Positions 52,361 to 61,195 of a stretch of DNA of 64,000 nucleotides are shown piece by piece (within the stretch, counting starts at the first letter, position 1; the number at the start of each line of letters is the position of its first letter). The DNA lies in assembly GCA_902577425.1 (NCBI GenBank), contig CACGZD010000004.1:31380-95379 (forward strand), read 5' to 3'. The translations under genes and the position numbers were made by a program. This DNA is from an uncultured Alphaproteobacteria bacterium. GTDB taxonomy: Bacteria; Pseudomonadota; Alphaproteobacteria; HIMB59; GCA-002718135. Under the pieces are notes generated by a model, which saw only the letters and a program-made list of their open reading frames with translations, searched no databases and had not been told where the DNA came from.

Positions 52361-53404
52361 TTATTTTTGATGAGCGGTTTTGCTAAGTGAAATGGCTAAT
52401 TCTTTTTCTGTTATATAACCCATTGTATCGCCCTTATTATCAACTACAACAATTGTAGATCTATCAGATAAAACTTTAGGAAGAAACTCTTCAATATATA
52501 CACTTTCATTTACTTTGTAAGTATCAGATAACTTCAAATCTTTTGCATTAAATTGATCTGCTTTAATCATAACAGTTTTAGCTCTTAAAACTTTTGCTCT
52601 ATTAACATCTTTTACAAATGCTTCGACATAATCATCAGCAGGATTCATTATAATTTGCTCAGGTGTTCCTACTTGAACCAATCTTCCTCCATTTAAAATT
52701 CCTATATGATCTCCAAGTCTTAGAGATTCATCTAAATCATGAGTTATAAAAACTATTGTTTTTTTTAATTCAGATTGTAATTCAATCAATTGTTGCTGCA
52801 TATCACTTCTAATTAGAGGGTCAAGAGCGCTAAAAGCTTCATCCATTAACAATATACCTGGATTAGTTGCTAAAGCTCTTGCTAATCCAACTCTTTGTTG
52901 CATTCCTCCAGATAATTGACTGGGATATTGATTCTCAAAACCCAAAAGACCAACAGCTTCTATTTGCTGCATTGCAATTTCATTTCTTTCTTCTAATTTT
53001 TTACCCTGTATTTCCAAACCATATGCAACATTTTGAATAACAGTTTTATGAGGAAATAATCCAAATCTTTGAAATACCATACTCATTTCATTTTTTCTAA
53101 AGTCAATTAATTGATTTTCATTCAAATCTATAACATTAGTACCATTTACTATTACTTCCCCATGCGTAGGGTCAATTAAACGATTAATATGTCTGATTAA
53201 AGTTGATTTACCTGAACCAGATAAACCCATACAAACAAAAGTTTCACCTTCTTCAATAGATATAGATACATTATCCAGACCTACTGTATGACCTGTTTCT
53301 TCAAGAACTTCTTCCTTTGAAGCACCTTTTTGTACCATTGGTAAGACACTAGCTGGATCAGTTCCAAAAATTTTATAGATATTTTTTATTTCAATTTTAG
53401 ACAC
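52361..53404 (-). CDS. proV: Glycine betaine/proline-type ABC transporter ATPase, ProV-like
   Basis: A 347-residue ATPase with the ProV N-terminal extension (SKEEVLEETGHTVGLDNV), Walker A GLSGSGKST, signature LSGGMQQRVGLARAL, Walker B ILLMDEAFSALD, and THDLDE. The C-terminal part is a shortened CBS region (residues about 280-345), where osmosensing ProV/OpuAA proteins have two CBS units. It is 2 bp from the permease gene. Substrate is a betaine-type osmolyte by family and by the binding protein. Confidence 0.92.
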   Translation of the reverse strand: MSKIEIKNIYKIFGTDPASVLPMVQKGASKEEVLEETGHTVGLDNVSISIEEGETFVCMGLSGSGKSTLIRHINRLIDPTHGEVIVNGTNVIDLNENQLIDFRKNEMSMVFQRFGLFPHKTVIQNVAYGLEIQGKKLEERNEIAMQQIEAVGLLGFENQYPSQLSGGMQQRVGLARALATNPGILLMDEAFSALDPLIRSDMQQQLIELQSELKKTIVFITHDLDESLRLGDHIGILNGGRLVQVGTPEQIIMNPADDYVEAFVKDVNRAKVLRAKTVMIKADQFNAKDLKLSDTYKVNESVYIEEFLPKVLSDRSTIVVVDNKGDTMGYITEKELAISLSKTAHQK

Positions 53405-53406
53405 AA

Positions 53407-54423
53407 TTATTTTTTCTTTTTAGCTGGTTGTGTTCTTTCTTGTATTTTTTCTCCATAAGCTTGAGTAATTCTATCAAAAACGATTGCCAATAAAACTATA
53501 GCAAGTCCTGCTTCTAAAGAAGATCCAACATTTAATTGCTGTAAACCAAGTAAGACTTCATCACCAAGTCCTCTTGTACCAATCATAGAAGCGACAACAA
53601 CCATAGCTAATGCCATCATTGTACATTGATTTATTCCTTGCATTATATTTGGTAAAGCTAGCGGCAATTGAACGCCCCATAATTTTTGTTTTTTATTAGC
53701 TCCAAAAGACTCTGCTGCTTCTAAAATCTCTTTATCAACTAATCTGATTCCAAGATCAGTAAGTCTTATTAATGGAGGGCATGAATAAATAAAGATACCT
53801 ATGATAGCTGGGATAGCTCCTAGACCAAATAAAATGATTCCAGGAATTAAATAACAAAAAGCCGGAATTACTTGCATTAAATCTAATATAGGTAAAATCG
53901 CATTTCTTACCTTTGGACTTCGTGCCATTGCAATACCTATAGGTATCCCTACAATTAAACAGAGTACAATTCCAATAAATACAATTGTAGTAGTTTCAAT
54001 TGCCTTATCCCAAAAACGTGGATTTAGAAATCCAATTGAAAAAGTACATAATCCAACAAATATAGTAGTTCCATACTTCTTTCCACTTGCATAAAAAGTG
54101 AGAAGGATAACTGCAAAAACTATTATTGGCCATGGAACATCTACTAAAAAATTTTTTATAATTGAATAAGAACGCAATAATCCATAACCAATAGCATCAA
54201 AAATAAGTCCATACTTAGCGCTAAATGCTCTCCACCCATCATTAATCCAAACCATGAATGGAACATCTAACCATTTAGGAAAATTATTTAACCATCTTAA
54301 ATCCGTAAATAACTCTCCAACACTATCAGGTTTTCTCTTACTAGAATTATAACTTACTACTAATAGTAATATAAATATTAATAAGAAACCAAAATTAAAA
54401 TACTTTTTATATTTTTTGAACAT
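53407..54423 (-). CDS. proW: Glycine betaine/proline-type ABC transporter permease, ProW-like
   Basis: A 338-residue permease with an N-terminal helix, a soluble segment, then about six helices and the binding-protein-dependent EAA loop EAAESFGANKKQKLWGVQLPLALPN. FIGIVLCLIVGIPIGIAMARSP and the long N-terminus are those of ProW/OpuAB. The C-terminus is Lys-rich. The start codon lies only 12 bases after a strong hairpin that follows proX, and no good Shine-Dalgarno sequence is visible between them. Confidence 0.92.
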   Translation of the reverse strand: MFKKYKKYFNFGFLLIFILLLVVSYNSSKRKPDSVGELFTDLRWLNNFPKWLDVPFMVWINDGWRAFSAKYGLIFDAIGYGLLRSYSIIKNFLVDVPWPIIVFAVILLTFYASGKKYGTTIFVGLCTFSIGFLNPRFWDKAIETTTIVFIGIVLCLIVGIPIGIAMARSPKVRNAILPILDLMQVIPAFCYLIPGIILFGLGAIPAIIGIFIYSCPPLIRLTDLGIRLVDKEILEAAESFGANKKQKLWGVQLPLALPNIMQGINQCTMMALAMVVVASMIGTRGLGDEVLLGLQQLNVGSSLEAGLAIVLLAIVFDRITQAYGEKIQERTQPAKKKK

Positions 54424-54434
54424 TTTTTTAAAAA

Positions 54435-54457
54435 TCTAGGGGACAAAGTCCCCTAGA
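54435..54457 (-). terminator. Perfect 10-bp hairpin between proX and proW
   Basis: TCTAGGGGAC (54435-54444) pairs perfectly with GTCCCCTAGA (54448-54457) around an AAA loop; on the coding (minus) strand it is followed by five T residues. Its G+C content stands out from the surroundings. It probably acts as a partial terminator and mRNA stabiliser that gives more binding protein than permease. Confidence 0.8.
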
Positions 54458-54472
54458 AAATATTAAAATTAA

Positions 54473-55498
54473 TTAAAGAGCACTTTTGATTTTAGCTGCT
54501 ACATCAGCTGAAACCCAAGACTCCCAAACATTATTAGTTGATAAGAAGTGCATAGCGGTTGCTTCCATATCTCCACCTGATTCATCTACATAATAAGCTA
54601 ACATTTCGTTAACTACAGGAGTAGGCAAAGAATAAGCTTTTATCATTGCTGTAATTTCAGGATTAGCATCTGCAAATTTTGAAGTTGCCATTTTAGTTAA
54701 AGCCATATCCTTGTATTCACATGCACAAGAAGGAACATATGACTCTTGTCCATTTGCTTTAATATCTTCAACAACAACTGACATAGCTTGCCAACAGTCA
54801 GCATCATATGCTGGCTCTTCAAGTCTTACCATATCAATATCAGGCTTACCCATTAAACTTGTTGGTGTCCAATAGTAAGAGAACACAGGCTGTCCTTTAG
54901 CAAATCCACCTGCTATAGCTGCATCAAGTGCACCTCCAGAACCTGGATCAAAGTTTGTGTAGAACTCATCTAATCCATATTCTTTTTGTTTAACAAAGTT
55001 AATTGTGTAACAAGTCCATCCAGAAATACAACTAGTCATTCTTCCTTTAGATGGATTCTCAGGATCTTTAAACAATTCCCAAATTCCAGGTTTTTTCATA
55101 TCTTCTACAGATTTCAAACCATGTTTTTCAGCAGTTGCTCTATCAACCCAAAATGCTTGCTCAGATGCAGGAGTATTAATCCCTAAATGAACAATGTTTC
55201 CACTTTCAAACTCAGGTTTTAATAATTCAACTAAATTATCCTCCCAAACTTCTGTAACAATATCAATTTGATTATCAAAAAAAGCTGCCATAATTGGAGT
55301 TGTGCTTCCTTTTGTTACTTCAACATCACATCCATATCCATTTTCTATCATAAATGATGCAATAGCAGTATGAATGTTTGCACTATCCCAGTCAAAATCA
55401 CCTAAGTGAACACTACAACCAGCTTTTGCACTAGATGCACCTAGTGAAATACCAGATAGTAAAACTAAAGATAGGATAAATTTTTTTACGAATTTCAT
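54473..55498 (-). CDS. proX: Glycine betaine-type periplasmic binding protein, ProX/OpuAC family
   Basis: A 341-residue substrate-binding protein. The signal peptide ends at AKA/GC near residue 26. The mature part begins VHLGDFDWDSANIHTAIASFM and includes TPIMAAFFDNQIDIVTEVWEDN and WTPTSLMGKP, typical of OpuAC. The aromatic residues (several W and Y) would form the cation-pi box for a quaternary amine. A strong AGGAGG ribosome site 6 nt before the start and an (AATT)x4 leader suggest high expression. The gene heads the ABC operon; a 133-bp gap separates it from the aldehyde dehydrogenase gene. Confidence 0.9.
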   Translation of the reverse strand: MKFVKKFILSLVLLSGISLGASSAKAGCSVHLGDFDWDSANIHTAIASFMIENGYGCDVEVTKGSTTPIMAAFFDNQIDIVTEVWEDNLVELLKPEFESGNIVHLGINTPASEQAFWVDRATAEKHGLKSVEDMKKPGIWELFKDPENPSKGRMTSCISGWTCYTINFVKQKEYGLDEFYTNFDPGSGGALDAAIAGGFAKGQPVFSYYWTPTSLMGKPDIDMVRLEEPAYDADCWQAMSVVVEDIKANGQESYVPSCACEYKDMALTKMATSKFADANPEITAMIKAYSLPTPVVNEMLAYYVDESGGDMEATAMHFLSTNNVWESWVSADVAAKIKSAL

Positions 55499-55532
55499 AA
55501 ATTTCCTCCTAAAAAAAATTAATTAATTAATT
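55499..55532 (-). promoter_or_regulatory. Leader of proX: (AATT)x4, T-run and AGGAGG
   Basis: On the coding strand the leader reads four AATT units (55532-55517), eight T residues, AGGAGG (55511-55506 region) and then the ATG at 55498. The (AATT)x4 plus T-run is the same as that preceding the PotD-like gene at 20.6 kb, so the two binding-protein genes share a leader design. Confidence 0.45.
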
Positions 55533-55631
55533 GGATGCACTTAAACAATTTAAAAGAAGAAATACAACAGTAAATTTAAAAAAAGTCAGTTATTATAAGG
55601 TTTTTTTGAAGTTTTATTGTATAGAATAGGC

Positions 55632-57062
55632 CTATTTCCAATCTGTAATGGCTTTAACTTCAAGATATTCTTCAAGTCCCCATTTTCCACCTTCTCGCCC
55701 ATTTCCAGATTGTCTAAAACCACCAAAAGGAGTTCCGCCAGATACACCTTTACCATTAACTTCAACACCGCCAGATTTAAGTTGTCGAGCTACTCTTTGA
55801 GCTTTTTCTTTATCTTGAGTTTGGACATAGTTAGTTAGTCCATAATCAGTATCATTAGTGATAGCTATTGCCTCTTCTTCAGTTTCAAATGGTATGATTG
55901 ATAAAACAGGACCAAAAATTTCTTCACGAGCAATAGTCATATCATTATTTACATCTGAAAAAATTGTTGGCTTAACAAAATATCCTTTCTTTAAATCATC
56001 AGGCCTATCTGGGCCACCAGCAACTAAATTTGCACCCTCTTTAATTCCAGTATGAATTAAGTTTTGAATTTTATCATATTGAACTTTTGAAACTACTGGG
56101 CCTATATGGTCACCTTTTTTAGAAGCTACATCAACTTTAGTATTTTGTGCTTGTTCAATAGCTTCTTTAACAGCTCTCTCATAAATTGATTTCTCTACAA
56201 GCATACGCGTTGGATGATTACAAGATTGCCCTGAATTTCCCATTACATGCTTTACACCTCGCTTAACGGCATCAGGGTCAGAATCTGCAAAAACTATGTT
56301 GCCTCCTTTACCCCCCAGTTCAAGAGTAACTCTTTTAATTGTGTCAGCAGAATTTTTAGTTATTAATTTACCTGCTCTAGTTGACCCAGTAAATGAAACC
56401 ATATCAATTTTTGGATGACCAGATAAGTGAGTTCCCACTCCTTCGCCATTTCCATTAACTAAATTAAATACTCCAGCAGGAAATCCTGCTTCATCTACCA
56501 TTTCTGCAAAAACCATTCCAGATAAAGGAGCAATTTCAGAAGGTTTTAATACCATTGTGCATCCAGCAGCTAAAGCTGGAATTACTTTTAGAGTAATTTG
56601 ATTAATAGGCCAATTCCAAGGAGTAATTAAAGCGCATACTCCTATAGGCTCATAAACTATATGATTATCTGATTCTTCGTCGAAAGAAGATTCAAATTCA
56701 AATTTCTTTAATGTTTTAATAAAATTTTTAATATGATTAGCGCCTGATTTACTTTGTTCATTATTTGCCCAATCGTAAGGTGCACCCATTTCCAATGAAA
56801 TTGATTCAGTCATATCATTCCATCTAGCTTTATAAATTTCATATAATTTTTCAATTAATTTAAGTCTTTCTTCTTTTGAAGTTTTACTCCAAGATGGTAG
56901 TGCTTTATTCGCTGCTTCAATTGCTAAATCAGTATCAGATGAACTACCTAATGAAATTATAGCACAAACTTCTTCGTTAGATGGATTAATTACTTCAAGA
57001 TCATTAGGGGTAGTAGGGTCTACCCATTTTCCATTTATATAAAATTGTCTTTTATCTAACAT
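55632..57062 (-). CDS. NAD(P)-dependent aldehyde dehydrogenase
   Basis: A 476-residue ALDH-superfamily enzyme with the catalytic Cys C281 in GNSGQSCNHPTR, the general base E248 in LELGGKGGN, and the N-terminal NPSNEEV and PWNWPINQ motifs. The subgroup (GGKGGN, GQSCNHPTR) is that of broad aldehyde dehydrogenases. Candidate substrates from context are 4-trimethylaminobutyraldehyde, gamma-glutamyl-aminobutyraldehyde (the PuuC step, otherwise missing here) or betaine aldehyde. It is 14 bp from the EamA transporter gene upstream, so these are probably co-transcribed. Confidence 0.9.
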   Translation of the reverse strand: MLDKRQFYINGKWVDPTTPNDLEVINPSNEEVCAIISLGSSSDTDLAIEAANKALPSWSKTSKEERLKLIEKLYEIYKARWNDMTESISLEMGAPYDWANNEQSKSGANHIKNFIKTLKKFEFESSFDEESDNHIVYEPIGVCALITPWNWPINQITLKVIPALAAGCTMVLKPSEIAPLSGMVFAEMVDEAGFPAGVFNLVNGNGEGVGTHLSGHPKIDMVSFTGSTRAGKLITKNSADTIKRVTLELGGKGGNIVFADSDPDAVKRGVKHVMGNSGQSCNHPTRMLVEKSIYERAVKEAIEQAQNTKVDVASKKGDHIGPVVSKVQYDKIQNLIHTGIKEGANLVAGGPDRPDDLKKGYFVKPTIFSDVNNDMTIAREEIFGPVLSIIPFETEEEAIAITNDTDYGLTNYVQTQDKEKAQRVARQLKSGGVEVNGKGVSGGTPFGGFRQSGNGREGGKWGLEEYLEVKAITDWK

Positions 57063-57076
57063 AATAAGTGTATTTT

Positions 57077-57955
57077 TTATCTTACTTTAAGAGTATTTTC
57101 AATTTTGTTTTCTCTATAAACTATGTATAAACCTCCTAATACAATCAAAATAGCCCCTATAACTATAGAAGAATTTGGGATTTCATTATAAAAAAAATAC
57201 CCCATAATACCTACAAAAATAAAAGAGGTATATTCGAAAGGCGAAATAACAACTACTTCAGCGTATTTTGCAGCTTGAGACATAAAATAATGACCTAGTG
57301 AGCCAGTAAAACCTAAACTCATTAAAAAAATTAATTGAGGTAATTCAGGGAAAACAAAGTCTTTGGGGAAAAAAATTAATGAGGTTATCAAAAGAGCAAG
57401 AGAATAATAAAAAATAATTGCTATACTTGAATCAGTATTCATTAATGAACGAGTACTTAGATAAACGCTAGCCATAAACAATGCTGATATTAAAGGTAAT
57501 AAGGATACTAGTTTAAATACATCAGATCCTGGTTTTACAATTATAATAACTCCTATAAAGCCCACTATTATTGCACTTATTCTATGTATACCAAGTTTTT
57601 CACCTAAAATAGGTACTGCTAGCAATGCTGCAATAATTGGAGCAGAATGAACAATTGCAATATTTTCTGTAAGAGATAAATATTTTAAACCAAAAAAATA
57701 AAAAACTACACAGCCAACAGCTGAAAAAGCTCTAACAAAATGTCGAATTGGTTTTTTAGTTTTTATTGATTTAACACCAAAGGTAAATATTAAAAGTAAA
57801 GAAACCAAAATACCACTAAAGGCTCTAAAAAAAACAACTTCCCATACAGGAAAATAACTATTTAAGCCTTTGACTATGACATCATTAATACTGAGGCATA
57901 ACATGCCAATAGTCATAAAAATTATACCTAAAATATTATTATTAATTTTTTTCAT
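57077..57955 (-). CDS. EamA/DMT-family transporter (10 helices)
   Basis: A 292-residue membrane protein with two repeated five-helix EamA domains (about 10-140 and 155-285). The IMTIGMLCLSINDVIVKGL opening and FFRAFSGILVSL and SPFEYTSFIFVGIMGYFFYNEIP segments are typical of the S-adenosylmethionine/metabolite DMT group. The substrate is unknown; it may export an amine or amino acid. It diverges from the 2-oxoglutarate dioxygenase gene across 56 bp. Confidence 0.86.
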   Translation of the reverse strand: MKKINNNILGIIFMTIGMLCLSINDVIVKGLNSYFPVWEVVFFRAFSGILVSLLLIFTFGVKSIKTKKPIRHFVRAFSAVGCVVFYFFGLKYLSLTENIAIVHSAPIIAALLAVPILGEKLGIHRISAIIVGFIGVIIIVKPGSDVFKLVSLLPLISALFMASVYLSTRSLMNTDSSIAIIFYYSLALLITSLIFFPKDFVFPELPQLIFLMSLGFTGSLGHYFMSQAAKYAEVVVISPFEYTSFIFVGIMGYFFYNEIPNSSIVIGAILIVLGGLYIVYRENKIENTLKVR

Positions 57956-58011
57956 GTTTTCTAATTTAAAAAAAAAAGTTTATATTTAATTATTAAATTA
58001 TTTTTACATAG

Positions 58012-59154
58012 ATGAATAATAAAGCGTTTGCCATAAAGAAAGTTACATTATCATCTACTGCTGTTAGTATCATTTGGGAAGATGGCAAAAAAAGTGTATT
58101 TCATTTTTTATGGCTTAGAGATAATTGTCCTACTTCATTTCACCCAGATACTAGAATGAGAATATTTAATATTTTATCTGTTTCAAAAGATATTTATCCT
58201 ATGAAGATAAAAAAAGGAAATAATAGTTTAATAATTCATTGGAGTGAGAATAATCACATAAGTAAATATAATCTGAAATGGTTAAGAAATCATTGTTATA
58301 CTAATAACAATAGTCATAGAACTATTTCTAAGCATATTTTTTGGAAAAATAATCTTAAATCAAAACTAAATTTAATATCTTTTAATTATAAAGAAATTAT
58401 TAAATATGAAAAAAATTTTATTAAATGGCTTGAATTACTTGCTTCCTATGGTGTAACAATAATTAAAAATTCACCAACAAATAGTAATTCAGCTTTTAAA
58501 TTGTTAAATAAAATTGGTCATCACCGTGAAACTTTTTTTGGAACACCCTTTGAGGTAGTCAGTATCCCAAAACCTAATAATCAAGCTTATACTTCTGATA
58601 CACTATCAAATCACAGTGATCTGCCTTACTATGAATATGTACCAGGATATCAATTTTTACATTGTTTAAAAAATACTGCTAAAGGTGGCAATTCAACAAT
58701 AGTTGATGGATTTAGTATTGCTAATTATATAAAAAAAAATGAAAAAGAAATTTTTAATATTTTAACGAATACTGAAGTTAAATTTAAAGATAATGATTAT
58801 ACTCAAAAATCTCTACGAATTTTTTATTCACCAATAATTAAATTAAATTTAGAAAAAAATTTTGATGAAATTAGAATTAATTTAGGTGCGATGGCTACTC
58901 TAGATATAAACTCAAATAAAATGAAAAGATTTTATGAGGCATATCGATTTTTTTATTCTTTATTACAGAATAAAAAATATTTAGTTAAATTTAGATTATC
59001 AAAAGGTGATTTGTTATGTTTTGATAATAGAAGAGTTCTGCATGGGAGAACATCATTTGATGCTCATTCTGGAAATAGACATTTACAAGGATATTATATA
59101 GAGCGTGAAGAAATAATTTCAAAATTAAATTATTTTAATAAAACTATGATTTAA
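58012..59154 (+). CDS. Gamma-butyrobetaine dioxygenase-like 2-oxoglutarate/Fe(II) oxygenase
   Basis: A 380-residue oxygenase of the BBOX/TmpA/TauD family. The iron triad is H201-x-D203 (NHSDLPYYE) and H344 (RVLHGR); R356 in SGNRHLQGYY binds 2-oxoglutarate. The N-terminal domain keeps FHFLWLRDNCP, but where BBOX has a zinc site CPC-x2-C, only the first Cys (C39) is present (CPTSFHPDT), so zinc may be lost or held differently. The expected reaction is hydroxylation of gamma-butyrobetaine to carnitine; the related TmpA acts on trimethylaminoethylphosphonate. The HD-domain protein at 37.8 kb makes the TmpA-like option worth noting. Confidence 0.82.
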   Translation: MNNKAFAIKKVTLSSTAVSIIWEDGKKSVFHFLWLRDNCPTSFHPDTRMRIFNILSVSKDIYPMKIKKGNNSLIIHWSENNHISKYNLKWLRNHCYTNNNSHRTISKHIFWKNNLKSKLNLISFNYKEIIKYEKNFIKWLELLASYGVTIIKNSPTNSNSAFKLLNKIGHHRETFFGTPFEVVSIPKPNNQAYTSDTLSNHSDLPYYEYVPGYQFLHCLKNTAKGGNSTIVDGFSIANYIKKNEKEIFNILTNTEVKFKDNDYTQKSLRIFYSPIIKLNLEKNFDEIRINLGAMATLDINSNKMKRFYEAYRFFYSLLQNKKYLVKFRLSKGDLLCFDNRRVLHGRTSFDAHSGNRHLQGYYIEREEIISKLNYFNKTMI

Positions 59155-59898
59155 TTAATTTTTATAAATACTTTTTTTATCATCAAGTAAGCGAAGTAAT
59201 GCTGGCCATTCATGTTTACCTAATCTAAATCTTGGATCTTCATATTGTCCTGCGGCATACTCCATTATATTATCTGAAGGCACAATGGTTTCTAATCCAG
59301 TTGATAAAGTATCAAGCTGATTTTTACATGCCTTATCTAAATAATACATAAGAATAAAAGCTTCGCCTATTGTTTCACCGCATGTTAGTAAACCGTGGTT
59401 TCTTAAAATCATAACTTTATTTTTATCCAGGTTCTTAGCTATATCTTTACATTCCTCTATCTCAGTCGACATACCTTGCCAATCATGGTAGCTAACTCTA
59501 TTATGAAAAATAGCTGCATCTTGAAAAATTGGTTTTAATCCATCTTTTAAACAAGAAATAGCTAATCCAGCTCGCGTATGCGTATGCATTACACAACTAA
59601 TTTCTTTTCTAGCTTTGTGAACAGCTCCATGAATAACATATCCTGTATAATTTATATCACCTTCTCCATTAATAATATTTCCCTCTAAATCAATTTCTAA
59701 AAGATTTGATGCGGTTATTTCATCATATCTTAGACCAAATTTATTTATTAAAAATGTTTCTTTTTGTTTAGAAGTTTTAGCAGTAATGTGATTCCAAATT
59801 AAATCAGTCATCTCAAAATGATGGGCAAGATGATAGCATGCAGCTAAATCCACCCTATTTAACCATTCTTCCTTACTATAGTTTTTTTTTGAATTCAT
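59155..59898 (-). CDS. Class II aldolase/adducin-family protein
   Basis: A 247-residue protein of the fuculose-phosphate aldolase-like fold. Metal-binding histidines are in VMHTHTRAG (HxH) and a third His in ILRNHGLLTCG; the adducin-like IHGAVHKAR region is clear. Members include aldolases, epimerases and decarboxylases, and many are of unknown role. It converges with the dioxygenase gene with no gap and is divergent from the class V PLP-enzyme gene across 44 bp. Confidence 0.86.
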   Translation of the reverse strand: MNSKKNYSKEEWLNRVDLAACYHLAHHFEMTDLIWNHITAKTSKQKETFLINKFGLRYDEITASNLLEIDLEGNIINGEGDINYTGYVIHGAVHKARKEISCVMHTHTRAGLAISCLKDGLKPIFQDAAIFHNRVSYHDWQGMSTEIEECKDIAKNLDKNKVMILRNHGLLTCGETIGEAFILMYYLDKACKNQLDTLSTGLETIVPSDNIMEYAAGQYEDPRFRLGKHEWPALLRLLDDKKSIYKN

Positions 59899-59942
59899 TA
59901 TACTTTACTTTTAAATCAAAAATTTATAATCATAAACAATAA

Positions 59943-61193
59943 ATGTCAGTAAAAAATATTTCTTTAGATACCGATTATGTAAAAGCTCAATTTCCAGCCT
60001 TTCAAGATCCTTTAAGCTCAAAATGGACTTTTTTTGAAAATGCAGGAGGAAGCTATGTTCCTAAAAATGTAATTAATCATCTAAATACTTTTATGACGTC
60101 AACTAAAGTGCAACCATATGCTGATTTCGATATTTCAAAAATTGCTGGAGAAAATATGGATAAGGCCACTAATCTTTTTGCTGAAATAATCAATGCTGAT
60201 AAAGATGAAATTATTGTAAGTGCTTCTACTACTTTAAATATGTATGTCTTGTCTAATGCAATTAAAGGAATTCTTAGCCCAGGAGATGAAATTATTGTTA
60301 CTAATCAAGATCATGAAGCAAATATTGGTGCATGGAGAAGATTAGAAAAAGATGGCTATGTTATTAAAGAGTGGAAATTGAATCCTATTAATGCTGAGTT
60401 AGAAATTGATAGTTTAAAAAAATTATTAACAAGTAAAACTAAATTGGTTGCTGTAACTCATTGTTCAAACATAGTTGGTTCAGTAAATAATTTAAAATTA
60501 ATTTCAAAAATAGTCCATGATCATAATGCTTTCATTGTAGGAGATGGTGTATCTTATGCTCCCCATGGTTTTCCAGATGTTAAAGATCTTGATATAGATT
60601 TTTATACATTTAGTTTATACAAAACCTTTGGCCCTCATTTAGGATTATTATATGGGAAAAAAAGTATATTAAATAAACTTCCTAATCAAAATCATCAATT
60701 TTTAGAAGGTGAAGTACCTTATACACTAAATCCAGGTGGTCCAAATCACGAAGAATTATCATGTTTAATAGGTATTCACGAATATTTTGATAACTTATAT
60801 AATCATCATTTTGCTAATAAAGATATTTCAATTAGAAATAAGATTGAACAAGTAAATAATTTAATTGCAAAACATGAAGAAATAATTGCCAATCCCTTAC
60901 TAGATTATTTAGATACAAGAAAGGATATTAGATTAATTGGAAAAAACAAAATAAAAAACAAAAATAGAGCTCCTACAGTTGCATTTATTTTTGATAATAA
61001 ATCTTCGAAAGAAGTATCTAATGAACTTATAAAGAGAGGAATTGCTACCAGAAATGACAATTTTTATGCATGGAGATGCTTAAAAGCTCTTGGTATAGAT
61101 ACTGTAGATGGGGTAATAAGAATTAGTATGGTTCATTACAATACTAGTGAAGATGTGAACAAATTAATTTATGCTTTGAAAGAGATATATTAG
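59943..61193 (+). CDS. Class V PLP-dependent enzyme, cysteine desulfurase-like (VC1184 subfamily)
   Basis: A 416-residue fold-type I enzyme of the class V aminotransferase family. The PLP lysine is in SLYKTFGPH; TFFENAGGSYVP at the N-terminus, NQDHEANIG and VTHCSNIVG are typical of the VC1184-type proteins often annotated as cysteine desulfurase-like. The usual desulfurase Cys loop is not evident, so a desulfurase role is doubtful; an aminotransferase or lyase is possible. It converges with an HpcH-type aldolase gene 2 bp away. Confidence 0.84.
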   Translation: MSVKNISLDTDYVKAQFPAFQDPLSSKWTFFENAGGSYVPKNVINHLNTFMTSTKVQPYADFDISKIAGENMDKATNLFAEIINADKDEIIVSASTTLNMYVLSNAIKGILSPGDEIIVTNQDHEANIGAWRRLEKDGYVIKEWKLNPINAELEIDSLKKLLTSKTKLVAVTHCSNIVGSVNNLKLISKIVHDHNAFIVGDGVSYAPHGFPDVKDLDIDFYTFSLYKTFGPHLGLLYGKKSILNKLPNQNHQFLEGEVPYTLNPGGPNHEELSCLIGIHEYFDNLYNHHFANKDISIRNKIEQVNNLIAKHEEIIANPLLDYLDTRKDIRLIGKNKIKNKNRAPTVAFIFDNKSSKEVSNELIKRGIATRNDNFYAWRCLKALGIDTVDGVIRISMVHYNTSEDVNKLIYALKEIY

Positions 61194-61195
61194 AA

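Noticed and set aside
55531..55546. TTGGATGCACTTAAAC as a fifth BetI-like site upstream of proX
   Set aside because: Only the left half resembles the palindrome (6 of 7); the right half matches at about chance level, so I do not count it.
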